The notes: a model not told the origin generated them from the letters alone. A stretch of DNA of 64,000 nucleotides from Prorocentrum cordatum (GCA_963575745.1 CAUYUJ010009791.1:224767-288766), one strand, 5' to 3'; positions 31,235-42,589 are shown, counted from the stretch's first letter. Translations and numbers: made by a program.

Positions 31235-32005
31235 CCGACGACGCCGACGACGGCGACGACAACGGCGACGACAGCCGTCGACGACCGACGACGACTGATG
31301 GCGACCGTGAGGGCGACGGCGGACGTTGACGGCGACGACGAAGGCGACGACGACGACGACGACGTCGACTCACGACTCACGACTCACGCCGACTTGCGAG
31401 GTTGCAGCATTGCGGCGCGACGTTGCGACGTTGCGACGTTGCGACGTGACGCCCTCGAATCCGAGGAGGACAAACCAGTTCCAGCGCGCGCGCGGTCGAC
31501 GGACGCCGACGAGGGCGACAGCAACGACGACGACTACGATGACGACGACGACGGCCATCGACGACCACCGACGACCGATGATGACGGTGATGGCGACGAC
31601 GGGCGCTGACGACGACGACGAAGGCGACGACGACGAAGGCAACGACGATGACGACTCACGACTCACGACTCACGACTCACGCCAGCGACGACGACGTTGC
31701 GACGTTGAGGCGTTGCTGCGTTGCGACGCCGCGGCGTTGCGACGTTGCACCCTCGAGTCAAGGGAGGAGCAGGCGGACACAGCGCGCGACGTCGACGACG
31801 ATGGCAGCGACGACCACGAGGGCGGACGACGACGGACGACGACGGAAGACGGACGACGGACGACAGACGACGACGACAACGGAGACGGACGACGGATGAC
31901 AGACCACGGACCACGGATCATGGACGATTGACGACGGACGACCACGACGGCGACGGCCACGGCCACGACCACGACCACGACCACGACGACGACGACGTTC
32001 CTGAA
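31235..32005. repeat. GAC/GACG trinucleotide tract with a 285-base direct duplication
   Basis: (GAC)n-rich DNA contains two collinear segments (31366-31540 and 31650-31830). Each has tandem ACTCACG words, then GACGTTGCGACGTTGCGAC, then a CCCTCGAGTC or CCCTCGAATCC word and a GAGGA word. The Asp-rich ORFs are repeat translations. Confidence 0.8.
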
Positions 32006-32564
32006 AGATGGATGCGGTGAGAGATTCGCCAGCACGACGCAACATTGCCGCAGTTGGCCGACAGATGCCTGCCAGAGGGCCGTGCGAGACGCGGGCGAGC
32101 ACTACTCCTGCCCGCGGCCTTACCGCGGCTGCAACGTCGCCGTCGCTGTGGTCAGGGATGTCAGCATCGTCGTCGTCGTCGGCGCCGTTGGTTGGCCCCT
32201 CTCCAGGGCCCATCTCGATGTGGTCCGGTGTCGAGCCGCTGCCCCGACGCCTGCCCGAGGCCTGCCTGACGCGTTGGCCTGCACCCAGGCACTCGACGTC
32301 TTGGCCTCTGCACAGCATGGGCCCCTGGGAGGTCTGGATCGCGACCGGGGCCGATCGCAACCGCTCGGGGCCGACCGCAACCACATGGGGCGGACTGCAA
32401 CCTGTTGCGATCGGCCCGACGTGGTTGAAATGTTTTGGGCTCGCTGGGACATTGTTCTGATAAGCGAAGGCTCTCCAGGAGAGCTTTTGGAATGAGTGGG
32501 TTGCCTGAGGCTCACCGACGAATTGTTGAAGTAGCGGTTGCGATTGGGGCGATCGCAGACCACG

Positions 32565-32641
32565 AGAAGTAGAAGTAGAAGTAGTAGTAGTTGTAGTAGT
32601 AGTAGTAGTAGTAGTCGTTTTAGTAGTAGTAGTAGTCGTTT

Positions 32642-32713
<72 letters not shown>

Positions 32714-32731
32714 CAGCAGCGGTAGTAGTAT

Positions 32732-32770
<39 letters not shown>

Positions 32771-32822
32771 CAGTAGCAGTAGTAGTAGTAGTAGCAGTCG
32801 TAGCAGTAGTAGCAGTAGTAGC

Positions 32823-32868
<46 letters not shown>

Positions 32869-32920
32869 ATAGTAGTAGTAGTAGTAGTAGCAGCAGCAGT
32901 AGTAGTAGTAGTAGTAGTAA

Positions 32921-32953
<33 letters not shown>

Positions 32954-32967
32954 GAGTAGTAGTAGTA

Positions 32968-33002
<35 letters not shown>

Positions 33003-33220
33003 TGTAGTAGTAGTAGTAGTAGTAGTTGTAGTAGTAGTAGTAGTAGTAGCAGTAGCAGTAGTAGTAGTAGTAGTCGTCGTAGTAGTAGTAGTAGTTGTTG
33101 TAGTAGTTGTAGTAGTAGTAGCAGCAGCAGTAGCTTCGCAGTAGTAATACGTAGAAGAAGAAGAAGAAGTAGTTTCAGTAGTCGTAGTAGTAGTAGTAGT
33201 AGTCGTAAGGTTACTGTTGA
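32565..33220. repeat. (AGT)n microsatellite, about 650 bp
   Basis: A very long, lightly interrupted AGT/TAG tract with CAG and GTT variants. It is read as poly-Ser on plus and poly-Leu on minus. Confidence 0.95.
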
Positions 33221-33524
33221 TACGATTGCTTGTGCTGCTACTACTGTTAGTATTGCTCTTACTGGTATTAGATTTGCTGCCACTTCTGCTACTCCTCTAC
33301 TACTACTGTTGCTATCCTAACTAATTCTCAGAGTACGAGGGCTGATGCGACTGCAGCTACTACTATCACTGCCACTCTCAACTAATTCGACTGAAACTAT
33401 GACGACGACGACTCCTACGAATAATACTGGTGATAAGATTGGCATTACGAACGCCACGAACAAAACCAAAACCACTAGCACAACCACTCTCAGTACTCCA
33501 CCACGACCACGACCGCTACCAGCA

Positions 33525-33925
33525 CCACTAGCGTTTCACAAGCGTTTCAGAGGCGCTTCAGAAGCGCCTCAGAGGCGCTGCAGAAACTCTGCTGTATCTC
33601 ACGAGAAGCGGTCCATAAGCAAATGAGAAGCGCCTCGTAATCTCTCCAGAAGCAAATGAGAAGCGCCTCAGAAGCTCTCCAGAAGCAAGGGAGTAGCGCC
33701 TCAGAAGCTCTCGAGAAGCCCTCCAGAGACTCTCCAGAAGCTTAAGAGAAGCGCTGCAGAAGCCCTTCAGAAGCTCATGTGAAGCTCTTCAGAGGCGCGT
33801 GTGAGGCGCTTCAGAGGCGCTTGTGAAGCGCTTCAGAGGTGCTTGTGAAGCGCGTCAGAGGCGCTGGTGAAGCGCTTCAGAGGCGCTGGTGAAGCGCTTC
33901 AGAGGCTCTTCAGAGGCTATGCAGA
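33525..33925. repeat. AGCGCTTCAGAGGCGCTT minisatellite
   Basis: Imperfect 15-25 base units, CAGAAGCGCCTCAG or GAAGCGCTTCAGAGGCG, run for about 400 bases. Each unit contains the self-complementary AGCGCT or GGCGCTT word. Confidence 0.85.
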
Positions 33926-34080
33926 GGTTGCAATCTGGTTGTAGTCTGGTGTTCGTCTTGTAGAATTGATGTAGGATTCCTTCACGTTGGGATCGGCCCC
34001 TGTTCGGTGGTTGGAATCCGCTTCAAGTGGTTGGGATCGGCCCGCAATGGTCGGGATCGGCTAGCTTCTCATCCCGAGTC

Positions 34081-34265
34081 GTACAGTGGAGACCCGTGCC
34101 AAGAAACACCCTGCTGGCCTCCAGGGTGCCCTGGTCTTCTTGGTATCCGAGGGCTTGGCGAATGGAAAGCGCGCGACTTTGCCACACCATAAACCCATGG
34201 GCGTCCTGGGGTCTCCGGGTAGGGTTTCTAGTGGAAGGTTTCCTGTGGATTGGTTTCCACTGTAC
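34081..34265. mobile_element. F2 short inverted-repeat element, copy 4 (best)
   Basis: The left terminus GTACAGTGGAGACC and the right terminus GGTTTCCACTGTAC are a 14-base inverted repeat with one mismatch. The internal GTGCCAAGAAACACCCTGC and CCTCCAGGGTGCCCTGG are shared with the other copies. Confidence 0.8.
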
Positions 34266-34613
34266 ACACGACGTGGTCGGCCTGGGCGAGAGCTTGATCC
34301 ACATGTGGCCAGATGTCTTGCCAGCGCCAGGCGCGCTGGCCCTCCACAGTGTAGCCGGCATGTGGCCTACAGATGATCCACCATGGGAATTCCGCCATGT
34401 GAATTGCAGGCAGCGGTTCGGTAGCAGACTTGGCAGTACCGATGGATCGTCTGGTGGTTGCGCGGGTCCCGCGGTACAGAGTTGAGTGTTTCGTGTCCCC
34501 TGAGAGAAAAAAAAAACATGTGCGCTCCAGTTTCCTGGTGCTGTCCTGGGGCCCGGCGGGGGCTTCCAGAGGCCAGCAATCGCCCTGCTGGTGCTGAGCG
34601 ATCTTCAGGCGAT

Positions 34614-34767
34614 CGCAAACATGGATTAAGGGGGCATGGATTAGCGACGGGTCCCGTTTCCATTGGAAATCGCGGGTTCCCGCCGCCGAGCGAGGCGGCA
34701 CCGGCCACATTTTGGGGAGGGCGCTTCCCCCGATCCATGGACAATGGATTGCTAATCCATGTTTGCG
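34614..34767. mobile_element. F3 short inverted-repeat element, copy 3 (best)
   Basis: The left terminus, CGCAAACATGGATTA, is exactly inverted at the right, TAATCCATGTTTGCG (15 bases). The core GGGTCCCGTTTCCATTGG and CCGCCGAGCGAGGCGG is conserved. Confidence 0.8.
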
Positions 34768-35164
34768 CGCCCCCACCCGGGGAGGAAGGAGGGAGGAGGG
34801 AGGAGGGAGGAGGAGGGAGGCGGAGAAGGAGGAGACCCCTCCCCCTGGGGATCCACGCTGCGAGACAAAAGGTACGAGAGGCCTTCGCCCTCGAGGGACG
34901 AGGGAGTCAGCATCTCTCCCTCGGCAGGAGGCCGGCGGAAGCAGAGCGGAAGCGGCTCCGTCGGCGGAGGCCAGCGCAGGACCGTGCGCCAAATCCATGG
35001 ATCTTGCTCGGGGGTGGTCAGAACCCCCACCCGGACACCTCGATTCGTGAATTGTCCGTCCTCGGTTCTCGCAGGGGCGCCGCGGTCGTCCGTTTCCAGG
35101 GCCCGCGCCCGCCGGGTTTGGGCCCGAGGTCGTTGTCACTAAACCACGTCTTGTCCCCGACTTC

Positions 35165-35324
35165 CAGGACGGAACACACACAAGTACACACACAAACACA
35201 CACACACAAACACACAAATAAGCTCACACACACAACCACACACAAACACGCACACAAACACACACACACAAGCACACACAAACAGACACAGACACACACA
35301 AACACACACACAAACAGACACAAG

Positions 35325-35358
<34 letters not shown>

Positions 35359-35891
35359 AACACATACACAAACATAGACACAAACACACACAGACACACA
35401 CAAACACACGCACACACAAACACACACAAACACACAAACACACACACAAACACACACACAAACACACAGACACACACACGCACACAAACACACACACAAA
35501 CACACACACAAACACACAAACACACACACACATACACACAAACTCACAAACACACACACACACACAAACACACACAAACAAACAAACACACCAACACACA
35601 CCATCACACACAAGCACACACAAACACACACACACAAACACACACACACAAACACACAAACACACAAACACACACACAAACACACAAACACATACACACA
35701 CATACGCACACGCAAACACACAAACACACACACAAGCACACACACAAATACACACACAAACACACTTACACAGACACACACACACACAAGCACACACACA
35801 AACACACACAAACACACAAACACACACACACACAAACACACACAAACACACAAACACACACACACAAACACACACACACACAAACACACAA
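35165..35891. repeat. (CA)n-rich tract, about 730 bp
   Basis: Interrupted CACACAAACACACA repeats. The His/Thr plus frame and Val/Cys minus frames are repeat translations. It lies inside a split F5 element. Confidence 0.95.
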
Positions 35892-35894
35892 GTC

Positions 35895-36200
35895 ATCGTG
35901 GAGATTCCCCAGGGAATATGGGAAACTATTGGAAAATATGGGGGGGCGGGGGGCGGAGAAAAAACCCGAGAAGTCTCGGAAAACATTGGGAACCTGGGAT
36001 TTGTATGTTTTCTTTGTGTGGGCCCCTTCAGACTTGCCCTCCGCGACGTCTTATTTCTGTCCAGGACGGCGTCCCCAGAAGTCCCGACCCTTTCCCCGGG
36101 GCCGGTTTGTCATCCTGAATCGTTTATTGACGGGCCCGGAGCCCAGCGAGGGCCCCCAGGGGCCGAAAATAGCGAACAACCGTTGTCCTGATTTTTTTTT
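35895..36200. repeat. Dispersed repeat R9, copy 2
   Basis: GTGGAGATTCCCCAGGG, AATATGGGAAACTATTGG and a long G run, then GTATGTTTTCTTTGTGTG, match in order the segment at 17170-17290. Confidence 0.45.
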
Positions 36201-36644
36201 TAACGACGCGATCATGTCTGGGTAAACCACGTTTAAAGGGGGTTCTGTCCATCCCCGATTTGTCCTCCGCCAGGCCCGTCTTCTGCCTGCCCGCCCGCCC
36301 CGCCGGCCCTGGCCTCCCGCCTGGGCGTTCGTCGTCGTCTGCCTGCTTCTCCCCTCCTCGTCCCCTTCCGCCGGACAGCACAGCCTGCCCGGAACCAGCG
36401 TGGCGGCATATAGGGGCCTGACAAGCTGGTCCTGGTGGCTTCCGATTTGCTTGCGCAGGAGCTAGATGCCTTGGGGCTTACCACCCTTAGATCCTCGCTC
36501 TTGCACCTCCGCCAGGGATGGCAGCCCCTCCCAGCCGGGGCGGTGGCGCTCACGGCTCGCGCCGGGGGAACACGGCGCCCGGGCGCCGCGCCGGCGCGTG
36601 GCCGGCGTCGCCAGGCGAGCGGGTGGCGAGGATCGGGAGACTCT

Positions 36645-36830
36645 TCAGGGGGGGGGGATCCCTAAGACGACGCGAAGATCGGGACAAAATCGGATCGGGA
36701 TAACTCGAAATCTCTGCTCCGGAACGCTCTGGAGCGATTTATCCCGATCCTAGCCTTGTTTTAATCCCATGGGGGGATAGGATCCCAGGGGGGGGGATCC
36801 CATAGGATCCCCTGGGGATCCCATGGAGAG
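36645..36830. repeat. Cluster of GGATCCC / GGGATAGG short palindromes
   Basis: GGGATCCC-type words recur six or more times around an inverted pair, ATCGGGATAAC and TTATCCCGAT. The origin is unknown. Confidence 0.5.
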
Positions 36831-36871
36831 TCTCCCGAGAGGAGTGCCGGGCTCGGTTGCGCATAATCTTG

Positions 36872-37020
36872 AGTCGGGCCTGTTCCTCTACAGGGGGAGT
36901 ATGCAAGAAAAGTCAAATAGAAATCAGATGGGGACGATTTTTTGCTATTGTGTTTCTTATTTGGGGGGCCTTAAGGAAAAACGTCGCCAAGAAGTCCCCT
37001 GTAGGGTGACACGCCCGACT
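36872..37020. mobile_element. F1 MITE-like element, copy 9
   Basis: The left end is AGTCGGGCCTGTTCCTC with TACAGGGGGAGTA, and the right end is CCCTGTAGGGTGACACGCCC with GACT. The internal GGGGACGATTTTT is present. It is the last F1 copy before the split gene begins. Confidence 0.75.
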
Positions 37021-38379
37021 GGAGCGCAATCCAGGGATCCACCGTATGGGAAAAATCCAGACGGAGGTTTTTCAAAAGATTCGCGGGGCCGTGAAAAAAA
37101 GGCTCAGGATGGAAAGCCGGTCCTGGGGAATTTGGTCGAGACTTCTGGGGACCGCGCATTGAGAAAACCACGACGTTGGATCTTTGGGAATCGAGCAGCG
37201 GCGAAGGGTCCTGGTTTGCCTATAGGCCCACCAAGTAATAATGTTCTAAGAACCTTTTGTGGTCTGCGCGAAAGGTTCCTACAACATGTCTGGCTGAGAC
37301 ACTATTCGACCAAATACAACACCGCACCACCTTACCTATGGCACGCCATGTTGGATTTTGGAGACCCTGACGCCCGCGCGTGTCGGTAATGCTCGCGGCC
37401 AACGACGGCCCGATATCGGTTGTGCTCAGCTTGCGCAGCCTCGCGTGATCTCGGTATCATAGACGGGGACCTTCGGTTCCAACCGAACCCCTTTGACGTA
37501 TGAGGTTTTTCGTTTTTTTTGTGTTTAGTCGCCGCGCGGCTCTGGGCGTGTCGGATCGCCTCAGGCGTTGGCGTTGTTTCTTGTGTGGCCATGGGTGATT
37601 CTGCCTGGCGCAGCAGCGCATGTGTATGAAGGCCCTTTGGGGGCCCCATGTCGGTGAGTGATGTGTTGGCTGGGCGTGCGCCTGCGATGCACTGCGCGGG
37701 TGCGGAGACGCTAGGTTGGGCTTGCCCTGCGCGCGCCATCAGTGCGCGTCGAGTTCGGGCATCGTCAGGCAGAGGCATGGCGCATGGCTAAAAGCGCGGC
37801 CCTTTGCCAGATTGCGACCCTTGCGTTGTTTCTTCGGGGTTTGCTCTAGCCCATGGCTGTTGCTGTCGTTCTGCGTGGGCGATTCTGCGCGGGCGCCGCC
37901 GCCCCCGCAAGCGCAATATCGCGCGTCGCGGGGACTCGCGCGCGCCAGTCTGCGAGGTGGATCGCAGCTCGTTGGCGGCAGCTGTCTGTCGCGGATGTCC
38001 ACGGTGAACCGCCCGCGCGGTCCGCCTTGTTTTTTTTTGCGTTTTGCTTTGCGCCCTTGGCGGGCGCGCGCGCGCGTGGGTGCGCGACTGTGTCCGCGGG
38101 CATCGTTGACAGCGTTGTTCCAGCAGCTTGCGCGTGCAGTTCGTTCATCAGCCATCAATCATTCCTCATCAATCCTCCTCCACCCTCCCTCGGCCCTTCT
38201 TCTCCTGTATCCGATTTCCCCAGGTTGCCCTCCATTTCTCCCACGTATCATTGCTGCCCCTCCTCGTCACCATGCTGCCCTCTCTCTCGCCTCCCTTTCC
38301 TACGCTTTCCTGCGCGTCGATGCATTGTGGTTCGAACGGTTGAGGGCTTTCTTGCACGTGTCCCATTGACCGCACGCAG
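37021..38379 (+). promoter_or_regulatory. Presumed 5' flank of the split gene
   Basis: No repeat family is recognised here and no TATA box is obvious. The last 250 bases become C/T-rich (38150-38330) and end in CGCACGCAG at 38371-38379, which could serve as a trans- or cis-splice acceptor. An upstream in-frame extension of the first exon to 37853 is open but low in complexity and is considered 5' non-coding. Confidence 0.35.
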
Positions 38380-38392
38380 GCATCCGACAGAT

Positions 38393-39238
38393 ATGCCCAC
38401 TGTCACCCCGTGCAAACGCAAGGCCGCCAAAGCTGCAGAGAGCCCCCTCGCATCGCAGTACGCTGAGTTCGTGGAGTCCGTTTCAGACAGTCCGCTTTCT
38501 GCTAAGTACACGTCGTCCCTTGAGAATATGCTGAAACTGTTGTATAAGCACCCAGACAAGATCCTCCTTGCAGAGGCGTGGGTGCAGGCTCAGGTGGCGC
38601 CGGTTGTCGTCCCCCCCTCGGCCGCAGCGTTGGCGTCGGGCGGAGTGGACACCACCGATTGGCCCAACATCGAGAAGGCTGCTGACATCGACAAATGGTA
38701 TTACTGGGGTTTCATTCGCAACATGGTGGGCGACCGCCTCACGAAGGAGGTGATGAACAAAATGGACCGCAAAGACAGGCTCGTCAGCAGGAGGATCATC
38801 GAGCGCAGCACGGGCACCCTCGACAGCACCAAGATCCCCGACAGCGCCAAAGACCAGCACATATATACCCTTGCGCTCACGGAGCGCCACGTGCTGCTCG
38901 GGAGTCCGCTGTTGAAGTTGCTTGATTTTGTGAACGTACACACGGGGGAGCTCGACTGGGCGGGCTGGGGGCACTACTCTGTCGGCGCTGCTGGCCCAGA
39001 CGGCAAGATCCGCACGGCCACGTACCCCGAGCTCCGCTTGGAGGGCGACCTCCCCGACCACGTCACGGTGGACGCCACCTGGGCCAAGAGGAGCTTCTGG
39101 TCGCTGGGCCAGGCGCGCCTGGACAAGGACAAGACGCCAGTCCCGCTCGCGCCCAAGTTCACCTTCCCCGTCGGTTCCGTGCAGCACCACATCCTGACCA
39201 ACAACAACGAGCACTTCAAGGGCCTCTGCGATCGCAAG
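38393..39238 (+). CDS. Split gene, exon 1 (N-terminus), unknown protein
   Basis: This is the clearest coding segment of the window. It has 282 codons, is GC3-rich, and starts at ATG 38393, 13 bases after a candidate acceptor CGCACGCAG. The first residues MPTVTPCKRKAAKAAES are basic and Lys/Ala-rich, as a nuclear or disordered N-tail could be. A mixed alpha/beta-looking body follows, with DKWYYWGFIRNMVGDRL, SAKDQHIYTLALTERHVLL and LDWAGWGHYSV. The reading frame hits a stop at 39275, but the best exit is AAG|GC at 39238/39239, a GC donor at a phase-0 boundary that fits exon 2. An exit further along is possible. No family is recognised, no catalytic motif or membrane segment is seen, and the cellular role is unknown. 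Confidence 0.7.
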
Positions 39239-39292
39239 GCGTTCGTCTTGAAAAAAAGCCGACTCTCGCATTCATAGTTCCCCGCGGGATGT

Positions 39293-39530
39293 TAGGAGGG
39301 AGGAGGGCGGAAGGAAGGAGGGAGGAGGGAGGAAGGAAGGAGGATGGAAGGGCGGGGGGGGAGGCAGGAAAGGAGGAGGATTGGAGGGCGGAGGATGGAG
39401 GACAGGGGGGAGAGGGTGGAGGAGGGAGGATCAGGAGGAGGAACGAATGAGGGAGGAACGGAGGAGGGAAGAGGCAGGGGGAGGAGGGAGGAAGGAGGAG
39501 GGAGGGAGGAAGAGGGACAGGGAGAAATGA
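39293..39530. repeat. GGAGGGA/GGAAGGA microsatellite
   Basis: Purine-only repeats of GGAGGGAGGA and GGAAGGAGGA begin 50 bases after the end of exon 1. Confidence 0.9.
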
Positions 39531-41069
39531 GGCAATCAATCCAAAACAACTGTGGCAAACAGCACTCGCGCAGGGAACTGTGTTTGCGAAAGTCGGCACA
39601 CCGTAGCTTGGAAGGGGCCCATCCCCCGCGCATACCGATGCAGGGCGCAGCGTGCGTCCAGCGGGGAGTTGGTCATCGCACCGCCGTGCCTGGGTTGTGG
39701 GTCTGTCCGTGGCCTCTCTCGGGTGTGGTTGGGGTCTCTGGGCGCTTGTTGGGGTCATCTGGGGAGCCCTTCGTATTTCTTTGGGGTTCCTTTGGTGAGC
39801 CACCAGTTCCAGTCCCCTTTGTTCGGCTGTAGGCGCAGATCGTCTCGGGCCAGGCGTGGGATGTTCAAGATCTCCTAGAGTTTGGGGGGGGAGGGGGATC
39901 CACGGAGCGGGGGATAGAGGCGGCGCGCATCTGTGTGTGGGGGGAGGCTCAGTGGGGATGAGGTGAGGGTTACTGGGCGCGGAGTGGGAGGGAGGGATGG
40001 TGAGGAGGCTCAGTGGGGGGAGGAGCCGCGGGAGAGGGGAGGCGCAAATTGGCAGAGTGGCGCAGCTTCTCTTCCATGTTAATATTCTTGGGATGTTCGT
40101 CGGATGGCCTTGGTGGCCGGACGGCTTCATTGGGGCGCGCGCGGCCTTTCAGGGTCATCTTCGGGATCTGTTGGGGTCGTCTGAGCGCGGTCTGATATGC
40201 TTTCGACGTCGGGCGCCATGTTTGCACGCGGCTTTGGGCCGATGACGGGGTCTCCAATGCTTTAGGCGGCCTCTCGGGTGGCATTGGAGGGCGATGCGTG
40301 GACAGATGTGCAAGCTTTTGCCCCTGGACATAATCTTAACGTTTGCGACGTCTAGGCCCAGCGTGGATCCGAACCCCAGTGGTTATCACATGATGCTTCG
40401 AATACTTGCACGCCCAGGGGTCTCTTGGGTGATTGCCCCCCCCCCTCCCAGCAGCCACATGCTGCCGCTATCTAGCCCCGATCAATATCCGAACGACGTC
40501 TTGAGTTTGAAAATGGGTTGTCGGGAAGGCTGTTTTCCAAAGGGGCACTTTGAGCGGTAAGCCATCCCTTTGCGATTAGCAACAAATCCCTTCTGTTCCC
40601 GACAAAGTCCCGTGATGGGGCTTGCGTTTGGGTTTCCTGCCAGCTCGTGTTGACACTCTGGATGTTTGCAGGCGTGCTTTGCCGCCTGAACGGTCGTCAG
40701 TTGTTTCTCTGAATGGGCGCCTGCCCAGAGTTCTCTGTTAGTTGGTGAACCTGTCCCCGATGTCGCAACTGAGGTGGGTCGGCGGATTTGTTCCCTCATA
40801 AATTCTTGACGCTCCGCGTGCCCCCACCAGCCCATCCAGAAACGATCAGCAGGGGAGTTTGTAAATCAGGGGCGGCATTACGCATGCAGTCGCGCAGCCG
40901 TCTTCGAGAACACCAGCATCACACATAGTTTCTCGCATTGAAGGTTAATATGGAAACCAGTGCAAGTTGCACTGGTGCTTCGATGAGAGGTGAGGGGTAT
41001 TTCGATGACTCGTAATGGCTGTTGTACTGCTTTGTAGCTTAAACTCGCGTGCGTTCCGAAACTTGTAGG

Positions 41070-41285
41070 CATCTTGGGGCCATCTTGGGATTCTCTTGGG
41101 CCCCTCTTGGGGCCTCCTGGGGCTCTTTCTTGTGGCTTTCCTGAGGTCCTCTTATGGGCCTGCTCGGGGCTTCTTGGGGCTCAGTTGGGGTATTATTGGG
41201 GTCCTCTTGGGGCTCTTTTGGAAGGTCTTGGGGCCCTCTTGGGGCTCTTTGGGGGGTTCTGGGGGGCCTCTCGGGGCCGTCTTAG
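41070..41285. repeat. CTTGGGGC degenerate minisatellite
   Basis: Some fifteen words of the type TCTTGGGGCYCTCTTGGGG follow each other at 10-18 base spacing. Very similar tracts occur at 63740-64000 and more weakly at 18690-18835. Confidence 0.75.
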
Positions 41286-41402
41286 GCGGAAACGACGACG
41301 ACGACCGCCAGCCCAGCGATCTGTCAGCAAGCACCTCGCGCGGACAGGCCGTACGTGGGCCGCATGGCCAGCGTGGTGCACTATTCGTGCCCATTCGGCC
41401 CA

Positions 41403-41512
41403 GACGACGACGACGACGACGACAGCGGCGGCGGCGGCTACGACGACGACAATTGTCGTCGTCGTAGCCGCCGCCGCCGCCGTCGTCGCCGTCTTCGTCG
41501 TCGTCGGTCGTC
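41403..41512. repeat. Large near-perfect palindrome in GAC/GGC repeats
   Basis: It is centred on AATT at 41451-41454. CGGCGGCTACGACGACGACA on the left is mirrored by TGTCGTCGTCGTAGCCGCCG on the right. The perfect part is about 28 bases per arm, with near-identity to about 50. Confidence 0.85.
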
Positions 41513-41547
41513 TGGATTGAACAGATACGAATAGTGAACCACGCTGA

Positions 41548-41612
<65 letters not shown>

Positions 41613-41629
41613 CACTACGTCTACCACTG

Positions 41630-41668
<39 letters not shown>

Positions 41669-41726
41669 TTACTACTACTACTACTACTACTACCACTCCT
41701 CCTCCTCCTCCTCCTCCTCCTACCTC

Positions 41727-41758
<32 letters not shown>

Positions 41759-41794
41759 GCTACTACTACTTCTACTACTACTACTACTGTTACC

Positions 41795-41826
<32 letters not shown>

Positions 41827-41868
41827 GCTACTACTACTACTACTACTACTACTACTGCTACTACTTGG
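41548..41868. repeat. (ACT)n microsatellite
   Basis: A long (CTA)n tract with a CCT insert at 41698-41722 and ACG and GTTACC interruptions. Confidence 0.95.
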
Positions 41869-42589
41869 GTCATTGGGCGTTTGGGCGGTGGGTGTCTCAG
41901 GGCCGTAGGCCGTAGGCGTCTCGGGGCCTTGGGCGTCTTGGATACTTTGAAGCTTGAGGCGCATGGTGCGAGATAATCGTGCGAGAGGGCTGGGGGGCGC
42001 GAAGGCACCGCCTCCCCATTGCGGCAGCCATCAGCGAGAAACGCCTGCGCCAGGGCAAGGCGCCACGCTGTCCGCAGACATTGCTCAGCGTGGCTAACCG
42101 CCCTGGCACAGCGTCCCTTTGCGGCGGAGGGGCCCCTCATTCGGGCGGTCGAAGGCCTACGGGTCGAAGGCTGTTTCCGAGCGCTGCGGGGCGCCTGGCA
42201 AGGCCCGTTGTGGGGTTGCCATTCTGGGCCTACGGGGCGGGGCGGCCACTCGAGGCCCGTGCCCCGTCCCGTGCGAAGTCCAGGCGCACACGCTCAGCAT
42301 GCACCCAATATATCCAAGACGCCGAAGGTCACAAGGCGCACAGGGTCTAGGGCCTAGGCCTAGGGCCGAGGGTCGCCACTGCACGCCCCTCGCGCGGATC
42401 GTCTCGGCACGCCCATCGCGCAGATCCCTTCGGCGCATCCTTTGCGCAAGCCCGCCAATTTTTTGTGTTAACGCCGCAGCGCGCAATGTGGGTTGCCCCT
42501 TGGGCCCCCCTTCGGAACCCTCAGGGGGGGCCCTGTTGAACCCTCTTCGGGACTGCGGCGTGCCTCGAGGGGGGGGGGGGAGGGGGGGG

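Larger units (their letters stand above)
35010..36256. mobile_element. F5 inverted-repeat element, copy 2 (split by insertion)
   Basis: The left terminus, GGGGGTGGTCAGAACCCCC, and the interior with GAATTGTCCGTCCTCGG and CACTAAACCACG stop at about 35156. The matching right part, GTAAACCACGTTTAAAGG and GGGTTCTGTCCATCCCC, is found only at 36221-36256. About 1.06 kb, including the (CA)n tract and an R9 relative, separates the halves. Confidence 0.55.

Noticed and set aside
32120-33283. 387-codon poly-Leu and 260-codon poly-Ser ORFs
   Set aside because: Pure (AGT)n microsatellite translations on the two strands.
34458-36191. 577-codon ORF with a Thr/His-rich middle
   Set aside because: It crosses F3, part of F5, the (CA)n tract and an R9 repeat. 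There is no domain and the composition follows the repeats.
37853-38392. In-frame N-terminal extension of exon 1
   Set aside because: The 180 extra codons are low-complexity and Pro/Ser-rich, overlap a C/T-rich presumed acceptor region, and lack the codon character of the body.
40350-40385. tRNA-like B box on the minus strand (GGTTCGGATCC)
   Set aside because: No complementary T-stem, acceptor stem or A box could be placed around it.
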